Positions 1 to 9,359 are shown, numbered from the stretch's first letter. The stretch: DNA of 64,000 nt from SVTX01 sp045588675 (GCA_045588675.1 JAZNER010000046.1:62001-126000), one strand, 5' to 3'. Numbers and translations are program-made. The notes: generated by a model not told the origin, from the letters alone.

Positions 1-86
1 TTTTCTTCAAGCTCCGAAAGATTAGATAATGCCACCTCTGTATTGCTTCCCTCAAGCTCGGGAATGTTAGAATATATAAGTCCCAT
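1..86 (-). CDS. Partial hypothetical protein, 5' end only
   Basis: An open frame starts with ATG at position 86 on the minus strand and runs off the left edge. It begins MGLIYSNIPELEGSN and has no stop in the 28 codons visible. The start lies two bases beyond the htpG stop codon, so it would be translationally coupled to htpG in an operon. There is no clear ribosome binding site of its own and too little sequence to name a family. Confidence 0.45.
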   Translation of the reverse strand, partial: MGLIYSNIPELEGSNTEVALSNLSELEE

Positions 87-88
87 AA

Positions 89-1951
89 TCAAAGCATAGA
101 GAGCAGCTTAAAGCTGTCAGATAAAAATGATTTTAATTCTTCAGAGTTCATTTGTCTTTGAGATAGAAGAGCGAGCTTGTAAATCTCGCTTGCCATAAGT
201 CTTGCCTTATCGCTATCTTGTGCTTTGATAACGGTAAGCTTTTCAAGCAACGGTGAGCTTGAATTCAGAATAAGTGTATATTCGGAAGGAAGATTGCCGC
301 CTATATTCATACCCATATTTGCGTACATCTTCATCATATCTTCCATACGCCTTGCTTCCTCAGACAGCGTGAGAAGTGCAGGAATATCACCGTTTTTAAG
401 AACCTCAAATTTAACATCAAGGCTTTCGTTACCGGAAACATCTTTAAATAGCGTTGCAAGCTCCTCGTTTTCAGTAGCAGAGCCTTCACCCTTAAGCATC
501 TCTGCAATATCTGAGTCAATTCTCTTATATTTAACCTCGCCGTCGTTCATTTCGCACAAGCCTATAAACTGTGTGTCAAGCTGATGTGTCAGCAAGGCAA
601 CCTTTGTTCCCTCTGATTCAAACATTGAAATATACTGTGCCTGAACAGTTTTGTCAGTTGAGTAATAGATGATATTTTTATGCTTGTCCTCGCAATCCTT
701 CAAGTACTCCTCAACTGTCACATAAGTGCCGTCGGTAAGCTCAAGAAGGTAAGCGGATTTTACTCTGTCGTAGAACTTTTTGTCACGAAGGGCGGCAAAT
801 TCAAAGAAAATTTTAAGCTCATTCCAAATCTTCTCATACCTTGCGCGGTCATTGAGGCAAAGAGCGCAGATTTTGTCTGCAACCTTTTTTACAATATGAG
901 CTGCAACCTTTTTAACATAAGCATTATCCTGCAAATAGCTTCTTGAAACATTGAGGGGAAGCTCAGGACAATCAAGAACACCCTTTAGCATCAGCAAAAA
1001 GTCGGGGATAATCTCTTTTATATCATCTGCCACAAAAACCTGATTGTAGAAAAGCTTAACCTGACCCTCATAGGATTCATAATCATTCATTCTTGTGGGG
1101 AAATATAAAATACCCTTAAAGTTAAGAGGATAGTCGGCGTTTATGTGGATAGAAAACAAAGGCTCGCGGAAGTCGTGGAATACCTTTTGATAAAAGCTTG
1201 TATATTCCTCGTCCGTGCACTCGGAGGCGTTTTTGAGCCATAGGGGTGTGGTGTCGTTAATAGGCTTTGCCTCTTCATTATCTTCGCTGTTGTCTTTGCT
1301 TTCTTCTTCATCGTCATTAACATTCTCAAAGAAAATGTCAACCGACATAAATGAACAGTATTTTGTAAGAATTTCTCTGATTTTAGCTTCTTCAAGGTAA
1401 GCCGCTTCTTCATTTGAAATATGCATAATTACATCTGTTCCGTGTTCGTCGCGCTCACAGTCTGTAATTTCATACTCTCCCGCTCCGTTGCAGCTCCAAT
1501 GAATTGCCTTGTCGGAGGTGTATGACTTGGTAATCAATTCAACATTATCTGACACCATAAAGGAAGAATAAAATCCAAGTCCAAAGTGACCTATTATTCC
1601 GTTGTTTTGATTATTTTCGTCATATTTTTGAATAAAGTCAAGCGCACCCGAAAGAGCAATAGAGCAGATATATTTTTCAAGCTCGTCAACTGTCATTCCA
1701 ATACCGTTATCAGATACCGTAAGAGTTTTTGCATCCTTGTCAAGTTTGACGGTAACGCGATACTCTTCGTCTTTAGAGTCATAATGACCGAGAGAGGACA
1801 AGCGGCGAAGCTTTGTAATTGCGTCTGTTGCATTTGAAACAATCTCTCTCAAAAAAATATCTTTTTCAGAATAAAGCCATTTTTTAATTATAGGGAATAT
1901 ATGCGCGGTTTCTACCGATATACCACCTTTTTTTGAAAAATTCTCGTCCAT
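89..1951 (-). CDS. htpG: Hsp90-family molecular chaperone HtpG
   Basis: Cytosolic ATP-dependent chaperone of the Hsp90 family, 620 residues, a usual bacterial length. The N-terminal GHKL ATPase domain shows the conserved Glu/Asn in LREIVSNATDA (about residues 34-43), DNGIGMT (about 87) and GHFGLGFYSSFMV (about 120). The middle domain carries the typical LPLNVSRSYLQ. An acidic linker rich in Glu/Asp follows the ATPase domain. The ATG at 1951 was chosen over an in-frame start at 1978 because AGGAG (1958-1962 on the complement) sits just upstream of it. A consensus promoter lies at 1991-2019. A partial gene follows two bases after its stop. Confidence 0.96.
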   Translation of the reverse strand: MDENFSKKGGISVETAHIFPIIKKWLYSEKDIFLREIVSNATDAITKLRRLSSLGHYDSKDEEYRVTVKLDKDAKTLTVSDNGIGMTVDELEKYICSIALSGALDFIQKYDENNQNNGIIGHFGLGFYSSFMVSDNVELITKSYTSDKAIHWSCNGAGEYEITDCERDEHGTDVIMHISNEEAAYLEEAKIREILTKYCSFMSVDIFFENVNDDEEESKDNSEDNEEAKPINDTTPLWLKNASECTDEEYTSFYQKVFHDFREPLFSIHINADYPLNFKGILYFPTRMNDYESYEGQVKLFYNQVFVADDIKEIIPDFLLMLKGVLDCPELPLNVSRSYLQDNAYVKKVAAHIVKKVADKICALCLNDRARYEKIWNELKIFFEFAALRDKKFYDRVKSAYLLELTDGTYVTVEEYLKDCEDKHKNIIYYSTDKTVQAQYISMFESEGTKVALLTHQLDTQFIGLCEMNDGEVKYKRIDSDIAEMLKGEGSATENEELATLFKDVSGNESLDVKFEVLKNGDIPALLTLSEEARRMEDMMKMYANMGMNIGGNLPSEYTLILNSSSPLLEKLTVIKAQDSDKARLMASEIYKLALLSQRQMNSEELKSFLSDSFKLLSML

Positions 1952-1990
1952 CTTTATCTCCTTAAAATAAACTAACACTATTATATATTA

Positions 1991-2019
1991 ATTATATACT
2001 TTTTTTCTATTTTCGTCAA
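1991..2019 (-). promoter_or_regulatory. Sigma-A promoter for htpG
   Basis: On the minus strand, TTGACG (2014-2019) is separated by exactly 17 bases from TATAAT (1991-1996), about 40 bases upstream of the htpG start. No CIRCE-type inverted repeat is seen near it, so HrcA control is not evident. Confidence 0.8.
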
Positions 2020-2150
2020 GAGCAATTGCCAAGATTATAATTGAAATAGTAAAAAAATATGAAAAGTTCATAAAATAATAACATATAAAAGGTATAATTG
2101 TATAGTAGTGCATTTTTTGTCGAAAAAAGACATATTGCGAAAGGGTTTTT

Positions 2151-3041
2151 ATGAAATTATCAATACTCGCCAATGCTAAAATCAATCTTTTTCTTGATAT
2201 AAAATCAAAAAGAGAGGATAATTATCACAACATTTTAAGTATTATGCAAAGCGTTGACCTTTGCGATATAATAACGATTGACTATACGCCGTCAGAAATA
2301 AAAACAATTACTGTTGAATGTAGCGACAAGACGCTATCATGCTCTGCTGACAATCTCATTTATAAGGCCGCTCTTGTATTTCCTTGCTCTGGAGATATTA
2401 AAGTTTTCCTTGATAAAAAAATCCCCGTGTCAGCAGGCTTGGCTGGCGGCAGTGCAGATGCCGCCGCAATTCTTGTCGGCTTGAACAAGCTTACAGGGGA
2501 AAAACTGTCCTTGAAGGACTTAAAGATGATAGGCGGCAAGCTCGGTGCAGATATTCCTTTTTGTATTGAGGGCGGAACCTGCATAGTTGAGGGAATAGGG
2601 GATATTGTAAAAAAAATCAAGCCAATCGGAAGATGTCCTATTGTCGTGGCAAGAATTGGTGAGGGAATGTCCACCCCTGAAGCCTATGCTATGCTTGATA
2701 AAAAGTACGATAATTTCAAAGATTATCATCAGAAAACTGATGTTTTAAGTGAGCTTTTGCAAAATATTGAGGCAGAAAAAACGGCCGAGCAATATAAGCT
2801 CTTTAATATTTTTGAAGAGGTGGTTGAGCCTATAAGAGTGCGCGTTAGTGAGCTTAAAGCAATAATGGTATCTTGCGGGGCTCGCAAAGCTATTATGAGT
2901 GGTAGCGGTACATCTGTCTTTGGGCTTTTTGAGGATGAGACTATGGCTTTGAAGGCGGTCGATAAATTGCATCAGCTTGACGCTATGGCATTTTTATGCT
3001 ATCCCGCTGATAGAGGAGTACACATAGAAATTTGTCTGTAA
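2151..3041 (+). CDS. ispE: 4-diphosphocytidyl-2-C-methyl-D-erythritol kinase IspE
   Basis: GHMP-family kinase that phosphorylates CDP-methylerythritol in the MEP isoprenoid pathway. It is 296 residues, normal for the family. The N-terminal AKINLFLDIK holds the conserved Lys. The glycine-rich ATP loop reads PVSAGLAGGSADAAA (about residues 91-105), and the C-terminal GHMP motif reads MSGSGTSVFGLF. It has its own ribosome binding site (AAAGGG at about 2139). It is transcribed away from htpG. Other MEP genes in the window are dxr and ispG, so this organism makes isoprenoids by the MEP route. Confidence 0.95.
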   Translation: MKLSILANAKINLFLDIKSKREDNYHNILSIMQSVDLCDIITIDYTPSEIKTITVECSDKTLSCSADNLIYKAALVFPCSGDIKVFLDKKIPVSAGLAGGSADAAAILVGLNKLTGEKLSLKDLKMIGGKLGADIPFCIEGGTCIVEGIGDIVKKIKPIGRCPIVVARIGEGMSTPEAYAMLDKKYDNFKDYHQKTDVLSELLQNIEAEKTAEQYKLFNIFEEVVEPIRVRVSELKAIMVSCGARKAIMSGSGTSVFGLFEDETMALKAVDKLHQLDAMAFLCYPADRGVHIEICL

Positions 3042-3072
3042 AAAGCAAAATCCGCATCAAGCTGATGCGGAT
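3041..3072 (-). terminator. Intrinsic terminator of the acyl carrier protein gene
   Basis: Ten-base stem ATCCGCATCA/TGATGCGGAT with a three-base loop. The T-rich tail (TTTGCTTTT) lies on the minus strand, so it ends the acp transcript and also sits just after the ispE stop. Confidence 0.8.
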
Positions 3073-3092
3073 AAATGGCTATGTAGATTTAA

Positions 3093-3317
3093 TTAACAGT
3101 GTGCTTCGAGGTAGCTTACTACATCTCCAACTGTGATGAAGCTGTGAAGGTCTTCGTCGTCAATGGAGAGGTCAAATCTCTCCTCGCATATCATTACAAG
3201 GTCGGCAAGCTCAATAGAGTTAATTCCGAGATCGGAAGAAAGCTCCGCCTCGGCAGTTATATTTTCTTCAACGATTTGAAGCTCGTCAACAAGTAAAGCT
3301 TTAAATTGTTCAAACAT
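3093..3317 (-). CDS. acpP: Acyl carrier protein
   Basis: Small acidic carrier protein of 74 residues that holds acyl chains on a phosphopantetheine arm. The attachment Ser is in LGINSIELADL (about residues 31-41), where most AcpPs have Asp-Ser and this one has Asn-Ser. The rest (EERFDLSIDDEDL, FITVGDVVSYLE) follows the four-helix ACP pattern. It is a single gene with its own promoter and terminator and no neighbouring fab genes. It could therefore be either the housekeeping fatty-acid ACP or a dedicated second ACP. The start has a GGAGGAA ribosome binding site. Confidence 0.9.
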   Translation of the reverse strand: MFEQFKALLVDELQIVEENITAEAELSSDLGINSIELADLVMICEERFDLSIDDEDLHSFITVGDVVSYLEAHC

Positions 3318-3359
3318 TTTTATTCCTCCAAAAATAGGGTTAACTGTATAACACTCCCT

Positions 3360-3388
3360 ATTATATATATTTTTTTGTCGTTTGTCAA
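3360..3388 (-). promoter_or_regulatory. Consensus promoter for the acyl carrier protein gene
   Basis: A perfect TTGACA and TATAAT on the minus strand (3383-3388 and 3360-3365), 17 bases apart, upstream of the acp start at 3317. Confidence 0.85.
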
Positions 3389-3437
3389 GACATTTTATTA
3401 AAAAACAGCAAATTTTGTTGATTTAGTCAAAAATTTC

Positions 3438-5762
3438 GTGCGGGAGGTGATTATTATCGCTGTATTTTCTAAAAGACCTTTGTTTACTGCCTGCATTTTC
3501 TTTATGCTGTCGGCAGTAATAGGCTACAACATACCAAGAGCAGCAAAAATAATTTTAATAATCGCCTTTTCTTTGCTTTTTGCGCTTTATTTGATTTTTG
3601 GACTTGTCAAGCTTATAAAAGCTTATACATCATTATGCGTTTGCTTATGCAGCGCTATGATTGCGATTGCAATGCTTTCGTCATATTTGTATTTTGATGT
3701 TAAGCAATATGAGTATATGCAATATTGCGGCAATCAATGCACGATTGAAGGAATTGTAATTGAAATAAGAAATGACGGTGTTAATACCGACAATTACATA
3801 GTTTCTGTTTCAAAAATAAATGGTGAGAAAAATAGCCATAAAGCGATTTTGAATTGTCAGTTTGATGCGGCAATGCAGACGGGAACACTTTTTGCCGCAA
3901 ATGTAAGTGCTGATGTTATTGAAGAATACGACGGATTTGGTCGATATAATGAGATAGTAAGCTTGCTTTCTGACGGGATGTTTATTTCATACACCTTAAA
4001 CGAAAGCTCCTCTCTTGCAGTTGTTGCTGATAATGTGTTTGATATAAGGGTTTGGTTAGCTGATTTAAATGCAAAGCTTTCTGATATAATCCGATTTGGC
4101 ATTGGCAGAGATGAGGGCGGACTTGCCGCCGCGCTTTTGCTCGGTAACAGAAGCTTGTTGACAGATGAAATCAGCAGAGATTTTACCCGTGCGGGAGTTT
4201 CACATATTCTGGCATTAAGCGGAACGCATATGACAATAATAATGGGTGCACTTATGCTTTTACTCAAAAAACTAAGGGTAAAGCGACCGATTATTGCGGT
4301 TATACTGTCATTTTGTTCGATTTTTTATCTTGCATTGACAGGCTTTTCAGTGTCGGCAACTCGTTCGGTAATAATGCTTTTATTTGTTTATATTGCGATA
4401 TTACTTTCAGATGCTCCCGATTCTCTGACATCTCTTGGAATAGCAGGCTTTCTTATACTTTTGTTCTCACCCGGAGCAGTAGTTTCGGCAAGCTTTTGGA
4501 TGTCATTTGCGGCGACACTCGGGATAGTTGTTTATATGCCTGCATTTAATGATTTTGCGGATAAGCTTCTTCAATCTTACGAAAGATTCAGATTTATACT
4601 CCGCCCATTGATATATGTAGCTGCTACTATTGCTGCAAGTATTTTTGCAACTGTACCGCTGATTATTGTTCTTTGCATTTTTATAAAGGAAATATCATTG
4701 TTCAGTATAATTTCAACAGTTGTTTTAGCTGTGCCGTCAACCTTAATTATTGTGCTTTCACTTGTCTATTTGCCGTTTTCAAGGGTTGCATTTATCGGCA
4801 ACTTAATCAGCAATTTAATAAGGCTGTTGTCTGATTTCACAATTGATTATTGTGCAGATATTTCTGACCTTTCAGGAGTTGTAATCTCTGTAAATTATTC
4901 TTTTACAGCAGTATTTGCGATTTTGATTGGTTTGGCTTTAGCGTACTCATTGATTTTTAAGACTAAGAATTTGTTTATATCGTTAACGCCTTTTGTGATT
5001 ATGGCTATGCTTTTCTTTTCTGCTATTGGAATTTATGAATATACTTTGAAAGATAATATAAAGGTTTCATATTTGAATAGCTCACCAAATGAAGAAATGC
5101 TGGTAGCTTCAAATAACAGGGAAGCGGTAATATGTGATTTAAGCGGCGGAAGCAATGGGGCGTATTATGAAGCTCTTGACGAGCTTTATGATGCCCGTGT
5201 AACAGAAATACGCGCCATAATTCTGACGAGATATTCTAATTTGTATAATTCATCATTTAATAACCTGTTCGGCAGTGAAAAGGTCAGGGAATTATGGCTA
5301 CCAAAACCAAAAACCGCCGATGAATATTATCGTATGGTAGTTGTCAAGAGTAAGGCAGACGAGTTTGGGGTGGATGTATATTTATATGACGATGGGGATA
5401 AATTATCTTTGTTCCAATATACAAGCCTCGAGCTTTACAGGAGTTATATTGAGCGTTCTGCGGTTGCGGTCACATTGCTGTCATTGAGCACCAGAAATGA
5501 TAGAGTTACATATTTGTCGCCCGCATTCAATGAAAGCGAGCTTCTGGACTTGGCAAATCAATTTACAGTGAAGTCAAAATATGTAATTTTCGGCAGAAAA
5601 GGTCCTAAAACCAAAGAGATGTATTCTATTCCTGAGAATAATAAAACCGATGTGGTTGTGTTTGCCGATGAGCTTCGTGTCGCATATTACGATACCGAGA
5701 ACTCATATTTCCGCTCACATTTTCTCGCAGATAAGAGATTTGTAATCAATATCCCTAAATAA
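3438..5762 (+). CDS. comEC: ComEC/Rec2-family DNA uptake channel
   Basis: Polytopic inner-membrane protein of the ComEC/Rec2 family, which moves single-stranded DNA into the cell in transformation. It has about 774 residues. There is an N-terminal DUF4131-like region with two or three membrane helices. A Competence domain follows, with FTRAGVSHILALSGTHM (about residues 253-269), LTGFSVSATRSVIMLL and many helices. The C-terminal 230 residues have the length of the usual metallo-beta-lactamase-like domain but lack a recognisable HxHxDH motif. The start is uncertain: GTG at 3438 lies upstream of the strong Shine-Dalgarno GGAGGTGA (3443-3450), so translation may begin at a non-canonical ATT or ATC at 3453 or 3456. 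No other competence genes lie nearby. Confidence 0.88.
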   Translation: MREVIIIAVFSKRPLFTACIFFMLSAVIGYNIPRAAKIILIIAFSLLFALYLIFGLVKLIKAYTSLCVCLCSAMIAIAMLSSYLYFDVKQYEYMQYCGNQCTIEGIVIEIRNDGVNTDNYIVSVSKINGEKNSHKAILNCQFDAAMQTGTLFAANVSADVIEEYDGFGRYNEIVSLLSDGMFISYTLNESSSLAVVADNVFDIRVWLADLNAKLSDIIRFGIGRDEGGLAAALLLGNRSLLTDEISRDFTRAGVSHILALSGTHMTIIMGALMLLLKKLRVKRPIIAVILSFCSIFYLALTGFSVSATRSVIMLLFVYIAILLSDAPDSLTSLGIAGFLILLFSPGAVVSASFWMSFAATLGIVVYMPAFNDFADKLLQSYERFRFILRPLIYVAATIAASIFATVPLIIVLCIFIKEISLFSIISTVVLAVPSTLIIVLSLVYLPFSRVAFIGNLISNLIRLLSDFTIDYCADISDLSGVVISVNYSFTAVFAILIGLALAYSLIFKTKNLFISLTPFVIMAMLFFSAIGIYEYTLKDNIKVSYLNSSPNEEMLVASNNREAVICDLSGGSNGAYYEALDELYDARVTEIRAIILTRYSNLYNSSFNNLFGSEKVRELWLPKPKTADEYYRMVVVKSKADEFGVDVYLYDDGDKLSLFQYTSLELYRSYIERSAVAVTLLSLSTRNDRVTYLSPAFNESELLDLANQFTVKSKYVIFGRKGPKTKEMYSIPENNKTDVVVFADELRVAYYDTENSYFRSHFLADKRFVINIPK

Positions 5763-5780
5763 TGTGTAATAGGAGAAAAA

Positions 5781-6566
5781 ATGAAAATAAGCAAGTATCT
5801 TTTATATACCGATAAAAGCGGTGTAGATTTGCATATTGCCGTTGTAGCAGACCTGCATTCAAGGCCGTACTCAACTGTTGTGCAAGCGCTGAAAATTATA
5901 AAGCCTGACATAATTCTATTAGCAGGGGACATTTTGGAAATTGCCGCTCCGTATATGAGAACGAGAAATAAAAACGGATTTGAGTTTTTAAGAGAAGCTT
6001 TATTAATAGCTCCGGTGTATTACACTTATGGAAACCACGAAATATATTATTCTCATGCAAAAAGAAACCAGTCAAAAGCCCCTGACCCAAAGATGTTCGA
6101 TGAACACCTAAGCATCATTAGAAATTTAGGAGTTCATATAATCAATGACAGCTTTGAGCAGTACACAAGTGTTGGTGAAGCGAGCAATATTTTTATAGGC
6201 GGAGTGGTATGCGGATATGATAAAAATCCCGCAATCAACTTGGATGTACCCAATATGTCTGTTGTTAATGAGTTTGCAAGCTTGAACGGATACAAAATTT
6301 TGCTTTGTCACTATCCGCATTATTATGATAAATATTTGAAAAATACCGATATTGATTTGATTTTATCGGGGCACGCGCACGGAGGACAATGGCGGATTTT
6401 TGGAAGAGCCGTCTACGCTCCGCATCAAGGATTTTTCCCCAAATATACATCTGGACTTCACGACAACAAGCTGCTTATAAGCCGAGGTGTTGTAAATAAT
6501 TTAAGATTTATACCTCGACTTTTTAATCCTTGTGAGGTTCTTGATGTCCGTATTTCAAGCAAATAG
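5781..6566 (+). CDS. Calcineurin-like metallophosphoesterase, YkuE/YaeI type
   Basis: Predicted dinuclear metallophosphoesterase, 261 residues. The five metal-binding blocks are in order: VVADLHSR, LLAGDILE, YGNHEIYY, LLCHYPHYYD and LSGHAHGGQWR. The GHxHGGQ ending is typical of the YkuE/YaeI branch, some of which act on membrane lipids such as UDP-diacylglucosamine. The substrate here cannot be told. No signal peptide is evident. It follows comEC by 18 bases with a GGAGA ribosome binding site, so the two are probably one transcript, ended by a strong terminator. Confidence 0.88.
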   Translation: MKISKYLLYTDKSGVDLHIAVVADLHSRPYSTVVQALKIIKPDIILLAGDILEIAAPYMRTRNKNGFEFLREALLIAPVYYTYGNHEIYYSHAKRNQSKAPDPKMFDEHLSIIRNLGVHIINDSFEQYTSVGEASNIFIGGVVCGYDKNPAINLDVPNMSVVNEFASLNGYKILLCHYPHYYDKYLKNTDIDLILSGHAHGGQWRIFGRAVYAPHQGFFPKYTSGLHDNKLLISRGVVNNLRFIPRLFNPCEVLDVRISSK

Positions 6567-6601
6567 AAAATGCACCGCATTGTTTTTGCGGTGCATTTTT
6601 T
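6567..6601 (+). terminator. Intrinsic terminator after the metallophosphoesterase
   Basis: Stem AAAATGCACCGCA/TGCGGTGCATTTT with a seven-base loop and a run of T, ending the comEC-phosphoesterase transcript. Confidence 0.9.
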
Positions 6602-6728
6602 GTATATTTGTTCTTTTGTGTAAACTATTTTTAAAAACTTGAAAATTTTACGCCTTCGCAAATGACTTATATAAAAAAATTTGATGGATAAAATAATTAT
6701 AAAGTATTTTGACTGTGGAAGGGATAAA

Positions 6729-8783
6729 ATGAAAAAGCTTTTGAAATTTTTACTTATCGGAGCAATAGTAATTTCGGTTTTAGTAATTGTAGGTGTTTCC
6801 TTGCTTGGTATTTACATTAATAGATATAAGGACATCAGGGTGAGCGATCCGTCATTTGTAGTTAATAAAACACAGAGCGAAACATTGTTTTTTTGCTATG
6901 ATTTTGATAACAGAGCTCAAAGAAAAGGAAATGTAAAGCAAATTGAGGGTGCCATATTAGACAGTGGCGTTAAGTATAAATATGTAGAGTATGAAGGTAT
7001 GCCTCTGAACTTAATCAATGCTTTTATTGCAATTGAAGACAAAAGATTTTTTGAGCATAGTGGTATTGACTATGTGAGAAGCGGCCATGCGGTTGTAAAT
7101 TATGTTTTTGGAGGCTCGGCAAAATTCGGCGGCTCGACAATAACACAGCAGCTGATAAAAAATCTCACAGGCAATGACCAATTGACCGCTGAAAGAAAAA
7201 TCAAAGAAGCATTCTCCGCAATCAATCTTGAAAAAGAATACGACAAAACCGAAATACTCGAAATGTATCTCAACATCATCAATTTATCTGACGGATGCCG
7301 AGGCGTCGGCGCGGCGGCAGATTACTTTTTTTCCAAGGATATAAGTGAATTAACGCTATCCGAATGTGCAACCATAGCCTCAATAACGAACAATCCGTCA
7401 AAATACAATCCAAGAACGCATCCTGAAAATAATATAAAGCGAAGAAACCTTGTTCTTAAATGTATGCTTGAGCTTGGCTGTATTAGCGAGGACGAGTATA
7501 AAAATGCAATTGCAGACAAAATTGAATTGCAAATTCCGCAAAAATATGAAGATAAAGCTCCGAACTCGTGGTATATTGATATGGCTGTCAATGATATTAT
7601 CTGTGATTTGTCTGAAAAATATGATATATCAAAAAGCGCCGCTTCTCTTATGCTTTATAGCGGAGGCTATCATATATATTTAGCTATGGATGAAAAAATC
7701 CAGAGCATACTTGAAAATTATTATTCTGATATTGATAATTTTCCGATAGGAGAAAATGGAGAAATGCCCCAGTCGTCAATGATAATCCTTGACCCATACA
7801 CAGGGGATATTCTTGGCGTTGCGGGAGGTGTTGGAGAGAAGACAGGGAATAGAATACAAAATTATGCAACAGATGTAAAAAGACCTTCGGGATCTGCTAT
7901 AAAGCCTCTTTCGGTATATGCACCGTCTTTTGAAAAAGGGTTGATTAACTGGTCAAGTATAATATCAGACACTCCAATCATAGAGGGAAATGACAAGAAA
8001 AATCCTTGGCCGATGAACGCCAATAACAAATTTGTGGGGGATGTTGACATTCAATATGCCATTGAACATTCTTTAAATACTGTTTCGGTAAGACTTCTAC
8101 ACGATTTGGGCAATCAAGTGTCGTTTGATTTTTTAAAAAATAAGCTTATGATTAAAAGCTTAAATGACGAGCTTGACCTGACAGATTCCTCTCTTGCCTT
8201 AGGTCAGCCAAGCTACGGTATTACACTGCGTGAGCTTGTCGGCGGATATACGATTTTTCAAGAGGGAATATTCACAAACCCTCGCTCATATTACAAGGTG
8301 ACCGATAGTGACGGCGTTGTTGTGCTTGACAATTCTCCTCATAGCGAAAAGGTTATATCGCGCGATAACGCGGCTATTTTAACAAAGCTTATGGAGGGTG
8401 TTGTTGACAGAGGTACTGCGAGGGGGAGTGTTAGCTTAGACCAAAGAATCGATGTGGCAGGCAAGACGGGAACAACTCAATTTTGCGCCGACAGGTACTT
8501 TGTCGGCTACACTCCTGAGCTTCTTGCTGGAGTTTGGTTTGGTTATGATTATCCTAAATCACTGTCGGATTTCGGAGGCAATTATTCAATAGTTTTCTTT
8601 GATGAGGTTATGAGTGAGATATATGAAAAATCAGACGGCAAATACGGAAAAAAATCCTTCGACATTCCCGATAATATAGTTAAATTATCTTATGATAAAA
8701 GCACAGGGAAGCTTGCCGGGGACAATGGCGAAAATATTGCGCAGGGTTGGTTTTCAAGAGAGCAAATTCATAATTTAAAATGA
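6729..8783 (+). CDS. Class A penicillin-binding protein (transglycosylase/transpeptidase)
   Basis: Bifunctional peptidoglycan synthase, 684 residues, anchored by one N-terminal membrane helix (about residues 5-28). The GT51 glycosyltransferase domain shows EDKRFFEHSGID, GGSTITQQLIKNL and the KEAFSAINLEKEYDKTEILEMY block. The transpeptidase domain shows SGSAIKPLSV (SxxK Ser), the SxN motif in EHSLNTVSV and the KTGTTQ motif. All catalytic motifs are present, so it should be active. The ATG at 6729 was chosen because GGAAGGG lies five bases upstream. A longer in-frame start at 6681 has no such site. It is followed by a terminator. Confidence 0.95.
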   Translation: MKKLLKFLLIGAIVISVLVIVGVSLLGIYINRYKDIRVSDPSFVVNKTQSETLFFCYDFDNRAQRKGNVKQIEGAILDSGVKYKYVEYEGMPLNLINAFIAIEDKRFFEHSGIDYVRSGHAVVNYVFGGSAKFGGSTITQQLIKNLTGNDQLTAERKIKEAFSAINLEKEYDKTEILEMYLNIINLSDGCRGVGAAADYFFSKDISELTLSECATIASITNNPSKYNPRTHPENNIKRRNLVLKCMLELGCISEDEYKNAIADKIELQIPQKYEDKAPNSWYIDMAVNDIICDLSEKYDISKSAASLMLYSGGYHIYLAMDEKIQSILENYYSDIDNFPIGENGEMPQSSMIILDPYTGDILGVAGGVGEKTGNRIQNYATDVKRPSGSAIKPLSVYAPSFEKGLINWSSIISDTPIIEGNDKKNPWPMNANNKFVGDVDIQYAIEHSLNTVSVRLLHDLGNQVSFDFLKNKLMIKSLNDELDLTDSSLALGQPSYGITLRELVGGYTIFQEGIFTNPRSYYKVTDSDGVVVLDNSPHSEKVISRDNAAILTKLMEGVVDRGTARGSVSLDQRIDVAGKTGTTQFCADRYFVGYTPELLAGVWFGYDYPKSLSDFGGNYSIVFFDEVMSEIYEKSDGKYGKKSFDIPDNIVKLSYDKSTGKLAGDNGENIAQGWFSREQIHNLK

Positions 8784-8789
8784 AAAATC

Positions 8790-8830
8790 ATATACTATGC
8801 CGAATAATAAAACGGCATAGTATATTTTTG
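8790..8830 (+). terminator. Intrinsic terminator after the penicillin-binding protein
   Basis: Thirteen-base stem ATATACTATGCCG/CGGCATAGTATAT with a ten-base loop followed by TTTTG. It lies immediately before the next ribosome binding site. Confidence 0.85.
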
Positions 8831-8843
8831 TTGAGAGGTGTAT

Positions 8844-9359
8844 ATGGGAAGATTGAATTATTATAAGTCGGTTATCTTTAATACAACATCATTGATATGC
8901 GGAATTGTCAATATGGTACTATGCCTTATTGTCCGTATAGTTTCGGGCAGTCCGTTTGAAGTTATACATAGACTGAACTGTAACGATATTCTCCCGCCAA
9001 TATGGATATTTAATCTCTTGTGGCTTATAGCAAGCTTTTGTGTAGGTTTTTCGGCGGGAATAATCATTAATGCAATTTTGTGCAGAAGAATTAACGGAAG
9101 AGATGAAATTTTTGCCTATCGCGGTGGGCTCTGCTTTGTTGCTCTTGTGTTTTTGGCGGTTATTTGGTACCCGTTGCTGTTTATTAAGGAAGCGGTATTT
9201 TTATCTCTGCTCATAGCAATACTGTCGGCTGTGTGCTCATTTGTTTGCGCTTTGGAATGGGTTAGAATAGAGAAATGCGCAGGAGTGGTAGTCTTTATTT
9301 ACTCATTTTGGCTTTTATATGTGATGATTATAAACTTCGCCCTGCTATTTCATAATTAA
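8844..9359 (+). CDS. TspO/MBR-like membrane protein
   Basis: A 171-residue protein that is nearly all membrane helix, with about five segments. The block LPPIWIFNLLWLIASFCVG and the closing YSFWLLYVMIINFALLFHN match the layout of TspO/MBR family proteins (Pro-x-Trp-x-Phe near helix 2, an Asn-rich end to helix 5), although the tryptophan content is low. TspO proteins bind porphyrins or sterols and act as stress sensors. A role here is inference only. The ATG at 8844 has AGAGG upstream. It could instead be an unrelated five-helix protein. Confidence 0.55.
   Translation: MGRLNYYKSVIFNTTSLICGIVNMVLCLIVRIVSGSPFEVIHRLNCNDILPPIWIFNLLWLIASFCVGFSAGIIINAILCRRINGRDEIFAYRGGLCFVALVFLAVIWYPLLFIKEAVFLSLLIAILSAVCSFVCALEWVRIEKCAGVVVFIYSFWLLYVMIINFALLFHN

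Noticed and set aside
1988..2185. A 65-codon frame on the minus strand between htpG and ispE
   Set aside because: It overlaps the ispE start and the htpG promoter region, has AT-rich, low-complexity codons and no ribosome site.
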